Source: Nocardiopsis sp. JB363 (lineage in GTDB: Bacteria > Actinomycetota > Actinomycetes > Streptosporangiales > Streptosporangiaceae). Taken from it: DNA of 64,000 nucleotides. Shown in pieces: positions 43,214 to 51,581 of this stretch (positions are counted from its first letter, which is position 1; each line of letters begins with the position of its first letter). A program made the translations under genes and the position numbers. The stretch is from NCBI RefSeq assembly GCF_900143625.1, contig NZ_FRFF01000178.1, positions 17,425-81,424 on the forward strand, read 5' to 3'. Under the pieces are notes generated by a model. The model did not search any database. It worked only from the letters and a program-made list of their open reading frames with translations, and was not told the origin of the DNA.

Positions 43214-44788
43214 ATGAGCACCTTCCTGATCGAACCCGGGGCGAAGCTGGCCAACCGCTACCGACTCGACCACGTGGTGAGCGAGACCGGTGGTGCGACC
43301 CGGTGGAAAGCCACCGACGAGACGCTGGCGCGTCCGGTCGCGGTATGGACCTTCGCCGACGGTTTCCCCCGAACGTCAGAGGTCGTGCGCGCCGCACGGG
43401 CCACCAGCCGTGTGCCCGACGCCCGCGTCACCCAGGTCTTCGACGCCGACGACACCGCACCCGTCCCCTACGTGGTCGAGGAGTGGGTCATCGGCTCCTC
43501 CTTGGCCGAACTCCTCCAACAAGGCCCCATGGAGCCCGAGCGCGCCGCGGGCCTGGTGGCCGAGGCCGCCGAGGCCATCGCCGCCGCCCATTCCAACGGC
43601 CTGTACCACCTGTGCTTGTCCCCCGGCAAGCTCATGTGGAGCAGTGGCGGAGCCGTCAAGGTCACCGGCATCGGGGTGGACGCCGCGCTGCTGGGCAGCA
43701 ACGTCCCACAGCCCGGCGCCGTCGACGCCCAGGGGCTGGGCAACCTGCTGTACGCGGCCCTCACCGGTTACTGGCCGGGTGGACCGCAGAGCGGCCTGCC
43801 CGGTGCCCCACAGGGACCCATGGGCCCCTACCCTCCCGGTCAGCTGCGCCAAGGCGTCAGCGAACAGCTCGCCACCATCACCACCCGCGCGGCACTGCCG
43901 CAGTTGGTCGGACAGTTGGTGCCAGGCCCGCCCATCACCAGCCCCGCGGAGTTCTGCGCGGCGCTGGCCGAGGTACCCCGCCTCATCCCGCTGCCCGTGG
44001 CCCCCGCGGAGGCGGTCCCCCCGCCGGAACCGGGCACCTCCCGACGCACGGGTGAGTTCGACACCGCCACCGGTCCCCGGCGCAGTGCCCGCAACAGCTC
44101 CGCCGCCGCGCGTTCGGGCGGTGCCCGACCGCAGGCGAACTCGCGGATGGAGCAACGCACCGCTCGTGGTCAGGGCACGTCGACCAAGCGCCTGCTCATC
44201 GGCGCCGTGGCCGTCCTGTTGTTCGCCGGTGTGGTCGCGGGCGCCTGGACGCTCGGAACCAGCCTGCGTTCGGGCACCGAGGAAGAGGCCGCCCCCAGCG
44301 GGGGGGAGACCGAGGAGGCCCCCGAGAGCGTCGACCTGGAAGTCCTCGCCATCTCCGGAGCCGACGGTTTCGACCCACTCGGTGACGGGAGCGAACACGG
44401 GGCCAATGCGGGGCTCGCGTACGACGGCGACGTGAGCACCCAGTGGAACACCGAGGGCTACAAGGACCCGATGGGTACCGAGAAGACCGGTGTCGGTCTA
44501 CTCCTCGACCTGGGTTCGGCCAAGGAGGTCCACGAACTCGATCTGGTCACGCCCGAGCAGAACTACGGCATGCAGATCCGGGTCGGCGACGACATCTCCG
44601 CGACGGACCCGTCGTCCCTCGACTCCGCCCTTCCCGTCGCTTGGGAAGGTTCCGTCAGCGGCTCGCAGGCGGTGGAGTTCGACGAGAGCGTGACCGGACA
44701 GTACGTCCTGCTCTGGTTCACCGAACTGCCCGCGGACGACGGCCGCTACCGTGGAAGCGTCAATGAGGTCGAGGTACGCGGACTCTAG
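43214..44788 (+). CDS. Membrane pseudokinase with C-terminal discoidin-like domain
   Basis: 524 aa. The N-terminal ~270 residues have the Ser/Thr kinase fold without catalysis: KLANRYRLDHVVSETGG and AVWTFAD in place of the VAIK lysine, HLCLSPGKLMW where HRDLKPxN is expected, and VKVTGIG where DFG is expected. After a Pro/Ser linker comes one membrane span (RLLIGAVAVLLFAGVVAGAW, about 328-347) and an extracytoplasmic galactose-binding/discoidin-type domain (DGDVSTQWNTEGY). In mycobacteria the equivalent domain is fused to MviN/MurJ and recruits FhaA. It lies downstream of murJ and upstream of sigM. Confidence 0.85.
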   Translation: MSTFLIEPGAKLANRYRLDHVVSETGGATRWKATDETLARPVAVWTFADGFPRTSEVVRAARATSRVPDARVTQVFDADDTAPVPYVVEEWVIGSSLAELLQQGPMEPERAAGLVAEAAEAIAAAHSNGLYHLCLSPGKLMWSSGGAVKVTGIGVDAALLGSNVPQPGAVDAQGLGNLLYAALTGYWPGGPQSGLPGAPQGPMGPYPPGQLRQGVSEQLATITTRAALPQLVGQLVPGPPITSPAEFCAALAEVPRLIPLPVAPAEAVPPPEPGTSRRTGEFDTATGPRRSARNSSAAARSGGARPQANSRMEQRTARGQGTSTKRLLIGAVAVLLFAGVVAGAWTLGTSLRSGTEEEAAPSGGETEEAPESVDLEVLAISGADGFDPLGDGSEHGANAGLAYDGDVSTQWNTEGYKDPMGTEKTGVGLLLDLGSAKEVHELDLVTPEQNYGMQIRVGDDISATDPSSLDSALPVAWEGSVSGSQAVEFDESVTGQYVLLWFTELPADDGRYRGSVNEVEVRGL

Positions 44789-44822
44789 TTCCTTCTAGTT
44801 GTGGGGTATGTGATCAGCGCAG

Positions 44823-45449
44823 ATGGACGCGGCCCAAGAGCTTCCTGACAAGGAGCTGTTGTCAAGGCACGCTCAAGGTGACGAACAGGCGTTCGGGGTA
44901 CTGGTTCGCCGACACCGTGAGCGCCTCTGGGCTGTCGCCATCCGGATGATGAGCGACCCCGAGGAAGCGTCCGACGCCCTTCAGGACGCCTTCCTGTCGG
45001 CCTTCCGCGCCGCCGACCGTTTCCGTGGTGAGTCGCAGGTCACCACCTGGCTGCACCGGATCGTGGTGAACGCGTGCCACGACCGGCTCCGGCGCAGGAA
45101 GGTCCGTCCGGCCACCCCCACCGAGGACGAGACGCTCGACATCATCTCCAACGAGCGTCTCGGCCGGGCCGGTGGCGCTCCCGATCACGCCTCCCAGACC
45201 GAGTCCCGTCTGGACGTGCACGCCGCCCTCGAACAACTGCCGTTGGACCAGCGCATGGCGCTGACCCTGGTGGACATGCTCGGGTACCGCGTCGAGGAGG
45301 CCGCCGACATCCTCGAAGTGGCCACCGGCACGGTCAAGAGCAGATGTGCGCGAGGTCGCGCCAAACTTCTCCCTTCCCTGGCTCATCTAAGGAACCCCGG
45401 GCCTCCCCGAGACGTCACATCTGGGAGAGGAGGTGCCAACCCATCGTGA
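44823..45449 (+). CDS. sigM: ECF RNA polymerase sigma factor SigM
   Basis: 208 aa. Region 2 (HRERLWAVAIRMMSDPEEASDALQDAFLSAFRAADRFRG, WLHRIVVNACHDRLRR) and region 4 (ALEQLPLDQRMALTLVDMLGYRVEEAADILEVATGTVKSRCARGRAKL). The order sigM, zinc-binding anti-sigma, trxB, trxA matches the SigM locus of mycobacteria and Streptomyces, tied to envelope and redox stress. A two-component system is inserted between the anti-sigma gene and trxB here. It overlaps the anti-sigma start by 4 bp. Confidence 0.93.
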   Translation: MDAAQELPDKELLSRHAQGDEQAFGVLVRRHRERLWAVAIRMMSDPEEASDALQDAFLSAFRAADRFRGESQVTTWLHRIVVNACHDRLRRRKVRPATPTEDETLDIISNERLGRAGGAPDHASQTESRLDVHAALEQLPLDQRMALTLVDMLGYRVEEAADILEVATGTVKSRCARGRAKLLPSLAHLRNPGPPRDVTSGRGGANPS

Positions 45450-46291
45450 CGTCCCATCCTGACGTGGAGGCACTCGCCTTCTTCGCCGAGGACCTTCTGG
45501 AATCCGACGAAGAACGCTCTGTCGCCGACCACATCGAGACCTGCGCCCTCTGCGCGACCACCATCGACGAACTCGCCGGGGTCACCCGCGTGCTCGCCGA
45601 TGTCCCGGCGCCCGCGCTGCCGCAGGACGTCGCCGACCTCCTCGACGGTCGCATCTCCGAGGCCGCCACGGAACGCGCGGCCGCGGACCGTCCCGCCCGA
45701 GGTCTCGACACCACACAGCCGGCGGAACCGGGAACACCCGCACCCGTCACCTCGATCAACCGGAAGCGACGCGGTTTCGGTCTTCCCAAGCTCTTCATGG
45801 TCGCCGCGGCGTCGGTGTTCGTCATCGGTGCCGGTTCCGCCGTCGTCGGAAGCCTGATGGCGGGCGAACCGGAGCTGGACTCGGCTTCCCAGTTGTCGGA
45901 GGACGCCACGACGGACAGCGCCCCGGACACCGCCCAGTCCTATTCCGCGGAAGGTGTCGCCAGCGGCACCGTCTACACCGAGGACGACTTCACGACGCAG
46001 GCGTCGGAGGTCCTGAACGGGGCCGAGGCCGACGACGACATGGGAGTGCAGGCGGAAGAGTCGGCGACGTTGCCCCAGGGTGCGCAGGAATGCGTCGCCC
46101 ACGTGGAGGCCGGCACCGACGCCCACGTCACCCTGGTCGACGACGCTCTGTGGGAGGGCACCGAGGGCACGGACCGTGCCTGGGTCCTGTTCTCCCGTGA
46201 GAGCGATGGTGTCGACGTGCTCGTGGTCGACCCGACCTGCGCCCGCGGTGGCGACCTGGACTCGGCCGTCCTCGCCGAGGGAAGCCTGTAG
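45446..46291 (+). CDS. Zinc-binding anti-sigma factor of SigM
   Basis: 281-aa membrane protein. The N-terminal ZAS motif H29-x3-C33-x2-C36 (HIETCALC) binds the sigma factor. A linker follows, then one membrane span (KLFMVAAASVFVIGAGSAVVGSLM, near 113-136) and an acidic extracytoplasmic domain ending in ARGGDLDSAVLAEGSL. GTG 45446 overlaps the sigM stop (GTGA), so the two are translationally coupled in a 1:1 ratio. GAGAGGAGG lies about 12 nt upstream. Equivalent to RsmA by context. Confidence 0.9.
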   Translation: MTSHPDVEALAFFAEDLLESDEERSVADHIETCALCATTIDELAGVTRVLADVPAPALPQDVADLLDGRISEAATERAAADRPARGLDTTQPAEPGTPAPVTSINRKRRGFGLPKLFMVAAASVFVIGAGSAVVGSLMAGEPELDSASQLSEDATTDSAPDTAQSYSAEGVASGTVYTEDDFTTQASEVLNGAEADDDMGVQAEESATLPQGAQECVAHVEAGTDAHVTLVDDALWEGTEGTDRAWVLFSRESDGVDVLVVDPTCARGGDLDSAVLAEGSL

Positions 46292-46346
46292 CGGGTTTCC
46301 CACCGGTCCGATGCCGTGTCGGTCGGGGTTCAACCGTGATGGGGCA

Positions 46347-47036
46347 CTAGGAAGAGCGTCCCTCTCCTGGTCGGACCAGACCGCTCTCGTAGGCGACCAC
46401 GACCAGACCCACCCGGTCCCGGACCCCGAGTTTGGCCAGCAGTCGACCGACGTGGGTACGGGCCGTGGCCGGGCTGAGGTGGAGTTCGGCGCCGATCTCC
46501 TGGTTGGACATACCCCGACCCACCAGGGTGAGGACCTCGCGTTCACGATCGGTGATACCGGTCAGTCGTTCCCCCGCCCCCGGCGGTGGTTCCACCCGGG
46601 CCAGGCGTTCGACGACCCTGCGGGTCACCCCCGGTGACAGCAGTGCGTCGCCCGCGGCGACCGTGCGGACCGCCTCGCGCAGCTCCCGGGGACCCGCGTC
46701 CTTGAGAAGGAACCCCGCGGCCCCCAGTCGCAGCGCCCCGAACACGTTGTCGTCCTCCCCGAAGGTGGTCAGCACCACCACCCGGGTGTCGACATGTCGG
46801 CGCCCCGACGTGTCGACACGTCGACGTTCCAGTTCCCGCAGCACGCCCAACCCGTCCACCGCGGGCATCTGCAGGTCCAGCAGCAGCACGTCCGGGCGGA
46901 AGCGGTCGAGTTCGGCGAGCGCCTCACGCCCATCGGAGGCCTCCGACACCACCTCGATGTCGCCGTCCCGTTCCAGCAGCGCCCGCACACCGGCTCGAAC
47001 CAGTGGCTGGTCGTCGGCCAACAGCACCCTGATCAC
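46347..47036 (-). CDS. NarL/LuxR-type response regulator
   Basis: 229 aa. Receiver domain with the acidic pair D8/D9, phospho-acceptor D54 (VLLLDLQMP) and K112 (GFLLKDAG). The C-terminal LuxR helix-turn-helix has GITDREREVLTLVGRGMSNQEIGAELHLSPATARTHVGRLLAKL. An extra segment (about residues 73-84, RVDTSGRRHVDT) between alpha3 and beta4 is roughly six residues longer than usual and is encoded by a GTCGAC-type palindromic repeat. GTG 47036 overlaps the kinase stop by 4 bp. Partner of the kinase upstream. Confidence 0.93.
   Translation of the reverse strand: MIRVLLADDQPLVRAGVRALLERDGDIEVVSEASDGREALAELDRFRPDVLLLDLQMPAVDGLGVLRELERRRVDTSGRRHVDTRVVVLTTFGEDDNVFGALRLGAAGFLLKDAGPRELREAVRTVAAGDALLSPGVTRRVVERLARVEPPPGAGERLTGITDREREVLTLVGRGMSNQEIGAELHLSPATARTHVGRLLAKLGVRDRVGLVVVAYESGLVRPGEGRSS
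46787..46830. repeat. GTCGAC-type palindrome inside the response regulator gene
   Basis: Contains TGTCGACATGTCGG followed by CCGACGTGTCGACACGTCGACG. The arms CGACATGTCGG and CCGACGTGTCG pair with one mismatch around a 4-nt loop. It translates as the extra RVDTSGRRHVDT loop. Confidence 0.6.
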
Positions 47037-48184
47037 ACGCCACCTCCGACCGGCAACCGGGCACTGACTCGGAAACCGCCGGCGGGTACCGACCCGAACT
47101 CCACGGCCCCTCCCGCCATGCGCACCCGTTCTCGCATCCCCGTCAGGCCGCTGCCCTCCCGCACAGGTACGTCCACGGTCCTCCCGTCGTCGGTCACCGT
47201 GACGACGAACTCCTCGCCGTCACGCTCCAGGAGGACTCTGGCACGCCGAGCGCGCGCGTGCCGCAACGTGTTGGTGAGCGCCTCCTGGATCACCCGGTAC
47301 GCGGTCGCGTCGACCAGCCCGGGCAACCCCTCCCCCGCCGAACCCGAGACCTCGACCGTCAGTCCCGCGTCGCGCACCGACCCCACCAGACTCTCCAGGT
47401 GGGCCAGGCCCGCGATCGGTTCGACCTCCGCCCCCGGTTCGCGCAACGCCCGCACCGTGGCGCGCAGGTCGCGCAGCCCTTCCCGGGACGCCTGCCTCAC
47501 GTGGGCCAGTTCCTCCCGGGCCGTGGGCAGGTCCGCCTCGTCCTCCTCCAGCGCCTCGGTGGCGACCGCGGCGTGCAAGGAGACCACGGACAGATGGTGC
47601 CCCACCGCGTCGTGCAGGTCCCGGGCGATCCCGGTGCGTTCACGCGCCGACCTTTCGGCGGCCTCGGCGTCCCGCGCCTGGGTGTCCAACGCGGCGATCC
47701 GTTCGCGTTGCCGTGCACCTTCGCGACGTTGCCTGGCCCCGTCCCCGAGCGCGATCGCCGCGCCCATGACCGCGACCGTGGTCGCCAACTCGTAGCCGAG
47801 AAGGTAGGCGATGTCCTGGCCCTGGCCCAGCCGGGCCAGGGTGGACACCAGCAGGAGTGCGATCGATCCCCCCGCCGCCCACCGGGTCCGCCCCGCCTCG
47901 GCCGCCGAGTACAGGGCGCCGGCCACCGGGATCGCCAGACCGATCGTCGGCAGTTCGATGACGTAGTTGCCGATGACCAGCACGCAGGTGGCCAGGAGCA
48001 CCAGCACGGGGGCCGGCCGGCGCAGCAGCATGAGCCCGCCGAGAAGGAAGGCCATCACGTACCCCAGGGCCTGGTCGCCCTCACCACTGACGTCCGCTCC
48101 GACCGCGATCGCCACCACGGCGAAGACGGCGAAGCCGAACAGGGCGTCGACGACGAGACCTTGGCGGGTGGGCTGTTCCGGCAT
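47033..48184 (-). CDS. Sensor histidine kinase (HisKA_3 type)
   Basis: 383 aa. About five or six N-terminal membrane spans (residues 10-150), a short coiled segment, then the DHp motif ARDLHDAVGHHLSVV with H191 as phosphorylation site. The HATPase domain has the N box EALTNTLRHARA, VTDDGR and the G box GSGLTGMRERVRM. ATG 48184. Translationally coupled to the response regulator gene. The divergent 144-aa membrane protein at 48362 is a likely target or accessory. Signal unknown. Confidence 0.93.
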   Translation of the reverse strand: MPEQPTRQGLVVDALFGFAVFAVVAIAVGADVSGEGDQALGYVMAFLLGGLMLLRRPAPVLVLLATCVLVIGNYVIELPTIGLAIPVAGALYSAAEAGRTRWAAGGSIALLLVSTLARLGQGQDIAYLLGYELATTVAVMGAAIALGDGARQRREGARQRERIAALDTQARDAEAAERSARERTGIARDLHDAVGHHLSVVSLHAAVATEALEEDEADLPTAREELAHVRQASREGLRDLRATVRALREPGAEVEPIAGLAHLESLVGSVRDAGLTVEVSGSAGEGLPGLVDATAYRVIQEALTNTLRHARARRARVLLERDGEEFVVTVTDDGRTVDVPVREGSGLTGMRERVRMAGGAVEFGSVPAGGFRVSARLPVGGGV

Positions 48185-48234
48185 GTGTCGATTCTAGGGA
48201 GCGAGGACGTCCCGCCCGTTGGTCCACGGACGCG

Positions 48235-48254
48235 CGTCGGTACGCGTTCCGACG
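48235..48254. promoter_or_regulatory. Candidate response-regulator site
   Basis: Inverted repeat CGTCGG-N8-CCGACG in the divergent promoter region between the kinase gene and the 144-aa membrane protein gene. Confidence 0.35.
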
Positions 48255-48361
48255 TACACACGAGAGTCCCGATGCGGACGCCCACGAGGGGGCGATGAAC
48301 CTAGCGTCGGTGAGGACCGGATCCACTGACGATTTCACGACGCACCGACCATGAGGCACCC

Positions 48362-48796
48362 ATGCGACAACACACACCTCCCACACCACGAGGCCTGTTC
48401 TCCGGCGTTTCGTGGCCACTCGTCCTGGGGCTCGGGGCACTGGCTCTGATCCGTCCCCTGCTGCGCATCACGGGTGTCACCGATGCCCTCGATCAGGGCC
48501 CCTTCGTCCCGGTGGTCACGACCGTCCTCATCACCGTGCTGTGGGTGGCGGCGGTCCTGATCGCGCGTATCCCACGTCCCTTCCTCACCCTCCTCTGCAC
48601 CGGGGTGGCCTACGGGGTGTTCGCCACGGCGCTGAGCGCGATCCTGTCACCGGTCCTCGACGGGCAGCTTCAAGGGCCGCTCACCAACCCCTTCGCCCTG
48701 GTGATGGTGCTCGTACTGAACGCCGTCTGGGGGGCGGTGGCGGGTGGGATCGCCTTGGGGATCCGAGGCATCACCGGAGGCGGCGGCGACGGCTGA
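48362..48796 (+). CDS. Small integral membrane protein next to the two-component system
   Basis: 144 aa with four hydrophobic spans (about 16-34, 47-66, 71-92, 110-134) and a short Gly/Asp C-terminus. No catalytic motif seen and no family recognised. ATG 48362. It is divergent from the histidine kinase gene and may be controlled by it. Confidence 0.7.
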   Translation: MRQHTPPTPRGLFSGVSWPLVLGLGALALIRPLLRITGVTDALDQGPFVPVVTTVLITVLWVAAVLIARIPRPFLTLLCTGVAYGVFATALSAILSPVLDGQLQGPLTNPFALVMVLVLNAVWGAVAGGIALGIRGITGGGGDG

Positions 48797-48934
48797 GGAC
48801 TGTTCTCCTCCGTCGCGAACAGGGCGGATGTCCCGAAGGGAATGCTGTGCGCCTACCATCGGTTGTGCTAACCATCTTCCCTCCGGTCACGTCACCGTGG
48901 CCAGGACAGCCGACTGCTTGAAGGGCCTACCAGC

Positions 48935-49867
48935 GTGAGTGACGTCCGCAATGTCATCATCATCGGTTCCGGTCCGGCGGGGTACACCGCCGCCGTCTAC
49001 GCCGCCCGTGCGGAGCTGCGCCCGCTGGTCTTCGAAGGGTCGATCACGGCCGGCGGCGCGCTGATGAACACCACCGACGTGGAGAACTTCCCCGGTTTCC
49101 CGGACGGCATCATGGGCCCCGACCTCATGGACAACCTGCGCAAGCAGGCCGAGCGTTTCGGTGCGGAGCTGGTCCCCGAGGACGTGACCGAGGTCGAGCT
49201 GAGCAAGCCGGTCAAGGAGGTCACCGTCGGGGGCGAGACCTTCCTCGCGCACACCGTCATCCTCGCCACCGGGTCGGGATACCGCGAGCTGGGCGTGCCC
49301 GGCGAGAAGGAACTGTCCGGTCGGGGCACCTCGTGGTGCGCCACCTGTGACGGCTTCTTCTTCCGCGACCAGGACATCGCGGTGGTCGGTGGTGGCGACA
49401 CCGCGATGGAGGAGGCCCTGTTCCTCACCCGCTTCGCCAAGTCCGTGACGATCGTCCACCGTCGGGGCGAGCTGCGCGCCAGCAAGATCATGGCCGAGCG
49501 TGCCTTCGCCAACGACAAGATCAAGTTCATCTGGGACACCGAGGTCGTCCAGGTTCTCGGTGAGGACCGGGTCAACGGTCTGAAGGTCCGCGACCGCAAC
49601 AGCGGCGAGGAGAGCACCCTGGACGTGACGGGCCTGTTCGTCGCGATCGGCCACGACCCGCGGGTGGAGCTGTTCGAGGGACAGATCGAGCTCGATGACG
49701 AGGGTTACGTGAAGGCGGACTTCCCGTCCACCCGGACCAACATCGAGGGCGTCTTCGCGGCGGGCGACGTGGTCGACCACCAGTACCGTCAAGCGATCAC
49801 GGCCGCGGGCACCGGTTGCTCCGCCGCGCTGGACGCGGAGCGCTACCTCGCCGAGCACGGCAACTGA
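48935..49867 (+). CDS. trxB: Thioredoxin reductase
   Basis: 310-aa FAD/NADPH flavoprotein that reduces TrxA. FAD motif IIIGSGPAGYTAAVYAARA, NADPH motif AVVGGGDTAMEEALFL and the redox pair C135-A-T-C138. The C-terminal FAD segment is NIEGVFAAGDVVDHQYRQAITAAGTGCSAALDAE. GTG 48935 follows AAGGGCC. It is 47 bp upstream of trxA. Confidence 0.97.
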   Translation: MSDVRNVIIIGSGPAGYTAAVYAARAELRPLVFEGSITAGGALMNTTDVENFPGFPDGIMGPDLMDNLRKQAERFGAELVPEDVTEVELSKPVKEVTVGGETFLAHTVILATGSGYRELGVPGEKELSGRGTSWCATCDGFFFRDQDIAVVGGGDTAMEEALFLTRFAKSVTIVHRRGELRASKIMAERAFANDKIKFIWDTEVVQVLGEDRVNGLKVRDRNSGEESTLDVTGLFVAIGHDPRVELFEGQIELDDEGYVKADFPSTRTNIEGVFAAGDVVDHQYRQAITAAGTGCSAALDAERYLAEHGN

Positions 49868-49914
49868 CCTCCCACCTTCCCACCCGGTTTCGTCGAACCA
49901 AGGAGAACCAAGAA

Positions 49915-50238
49915 GTGTCGACCGTCAAGAACGTCACCGACGCCACCTTCAAGGAGGAGGTCCTCGCCAGCGACAAGCCCGTGCTGGTGGACTTCTGGGC
50001 CGACTGGTGCGGCCCCTGCAAGCAGATGGCCCCGGTCCTGGACAAGCTGGCCGAGGAGTACGGCGACAAGATCGAGGTCGTCAAGATCAACACCGATCAG
50101 AACCCCGAGACGCCGCGCGCCTACAACGTCATGTCGCTGCCGACCATGAACGTCTACAAGGACGGCGAGGTCGTCAAGCAGCTCATCGGCGCCAAGCCCA
50201 AGCGGGTCCTGGAGAAGGAACTCGGCGAGTTCCTGTAA
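49915..50238 (+). CDS. trxA: Thioredoxin
   Basis: 107 aa with the active site WCGPC (C32, C35) and the cis-Pro in MSLPTMNVYKDGE. GTG 49915 is preferred to upstream in-frame codons because AAGGAG lies 9 nt before it. Reduced by the trxB product. Followed by a strong terminator and then by a parS cluster. Confidence 0.97.
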   Translation: MSTVKNVTDATFKEEVLASDKPVLVDFWADWCGPCKQMAPVLDKLAEEYGDKIEVVKINTDQNPETPRAYNVMSLPTMNVYKDGEVVKQLIGAKPKRVLEKELGEFL

Positions 50239-50248
50239 CCGCCCCCCG

Positions 50249-50281
50249 GAGAGGCCCCCAGGCGACGCCTGGGGGCCTCTC
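50249..50281 (+). terminator. Terminator of trxBA
   Basis: Perfect 15-bp stem (50249-50263 with 50267-50281, loop GAC), then CGCCGTTTTC. Confidence 0.85.
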
Positions 50282-50368
50282 GCCGTTTTCGGGGACCCGC
50301 CGTACGGATCGGCGCCCGAACATCCACCCAGGAGGATCGTGGCGCCTCGGCCGCGTTCGAGGGCGGCC

Positions 50369-50384
50369 TGTTTCACGTGAAACA
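50369..50384. promoter_or_regulatory. parS site 1
   Basis: Perfect TGTTTCACGTGAAACA in the trxA-parB convergent gap. Confidence 0.95.
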
Positions 50385-50403
50385 TCGCGATCCCGAAGAT
50401 GCG

Positions 50404-50419
50404 TGTTTCACGTGAAACA
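50404..50419. promoter_or_regulatory. parS site 2
   Basis: Perfect TGTTTCACGTGAAACA, 35 bp from site 1. Confidence 0.95.
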
Positions 50420-50462
50420 CGAGACCGCGAGTGCTCCGCGTCAACGACCCCTCGAACACGAA

Positions 50463-50498
50463 CGGGGGGCGGTGTTTCACGTGAAACACCGCCCCCCG
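50463..50498. promoter_or_regulatory. parS site 3 inside a longer inverted repeat
   Basis: Perfect parS at 50473-50488 flanked by CGGGGGGCGG and CCGCCCCCCG, so the palindrome extends over 36 bp. It lies between the convergent trxA and parB genes, where the GC-rich hairpin could also act as a terminator. Confidence 0.9.
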
Positions 50499-50536
50499 CC
50501 GCACACCCTCGCTCAATCACGAGAGTGGCGTCATCA

Positions 50537-51505
50537 CTATTCGATCTGCTTGATGATCCGTTCCAGGTCCTCCATCGTCGCGAACTCCACGACGATCTTG
50601 CCCTTCTTCCGACCGATGTCCACCTTCACGGTGGTGTCGAGCCGGTCGCCGAAACGGGACGCCCACTCCTCGACCTGAGGCGGGTTGGAAATGCGCCCGG
50701 CGGACCGACGCACCCGCTCCGCCTCGTCGACGTCATGGCCTTTGCGGCGCAGGGCGACGATCTCCTCAAGGGCACGGACCGAAAGGCCCTCGTTGTTGAC
50801 CCGATCGGCCAGGCGCTCCTGAGCCTCCTGGTCGTCGACCGACAGGAGCGCTCGGGCGTGCCCGGCACTCAGCACCCCGGCCGCCAACCGCGTCTGCACC
50901 TTCCCCGGGAGGTGGAGCAGGCGCAGCGTGTTGGAGATGTGCGAACGCGACTTGCCGACGCTCTGAGCCAACTCTTCCTGAGTGGTCCCGAAGTCGTCCA
51001 GCATCTGCTGGTAGGCGGCCGCTTCCTCCAAGGGGTTCAGTTGCTGCCGGTGGAGGTTCTCCAGCAGTGCTTCCCGGAGGAGTTCGTTGTCCTCGGTCCT
51101 GCGGACGATCGCCGGAACACGGTCCAGGCCCGCGGACTTGCTCGCCCGGAACCGCCGCTCCCCCATGATCAGCTCGTAGCGGGGATCCTTCCCACCCTGG
51201 ACCTTGCGGACCACGATGGGTTGAAGCAGACCCACCTCGACGATGGAGTCCCTCAGTTCTTCGAGGGCCTCCTCGTCGAAGTGGATGCGGGGCTGCCGGG
51301 GGTTCGGCGTGATCGAGGTGAGCGCGATCGCCTCGATGTAGGTGCCGTCAGGGAGTTCGTTGGGGACTTCGGCCACCGCCTGTTCAGGGGTGGGTTCCGT
51401 GGGCGCGGGAGTCTCGTGGACACTCTCCACCGGCGCGGGGGCCGCCGGCCCCTGCGGGATGAGTGCCCCCAGCCCCTTGCCCAGTCCGCGCCGCTGCTGG
51501 CTCAC
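50537..51505 (-). CDS. parB: Chromosome-partitioning protein ParB
   Basis: 322-aa CTP-dependent DNA clamp that loads at parS. N-terminal SQQRRGLGKGLGALIP segment contacts ParA. The CTP-binding domain has TPNPRQPR and GERRFRASKSAGLDRVPAIVR. The helix-turn-helix is TQEELAQSVGKSRSHISNTLRLL, and the C-terminal dimerization domain ends EDLERIIKQIE. GTG 51505 has AAGGGA 7 nt upstream. Eight of the nine parS-type sites in the window lie within 2.5 kb of it. Confidence 0.97.
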   Translation of the reverse strand: MSQQRRGLGKGLGALIPQGPAAPAPVESVHETPAPTEPTPEQAVAEVPNELPDGTYIEAIALTSITPNPRQPRIHFDEEALEELRDSIVEVGLLQPIVVRKVQGGKDPRYELIMGERRFRASKSAGLDRVPAIVRRTEDNELLREALLENLHRQQLNPLEEAAAYQQMLDDFGTTQEELAQSVGKSRSHISNTLRLLHLPGKVQTRLAAGVLSAGHARALLSVDDQEAQERLADRVNNEGLSVRALEEIVALRRKGHDVDEAERVRRSAGRISNPPQVEEWASRFGDRLDTTVKVDIGRKKGKIVVEFATMEDLERIIKQIE

Positions 51506-51558
51506 CGGCAATTCCCTTCGCAATCCTTGGTACTGATCCGCCCGACCGACGGCCGGGG

Positions 51559-51574
51559 TGTTTCACGTGAAACA
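51559..51574. promoter_or_regulatory. parS site 4, between parA and parB
   Basis: Perfect TGTTTCACGTGAAACA, 8 bp after the parA stop and about 55 bp before the parB start. Confidence 0.95.
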
Positions 51575-51581
51575 GTCACCG

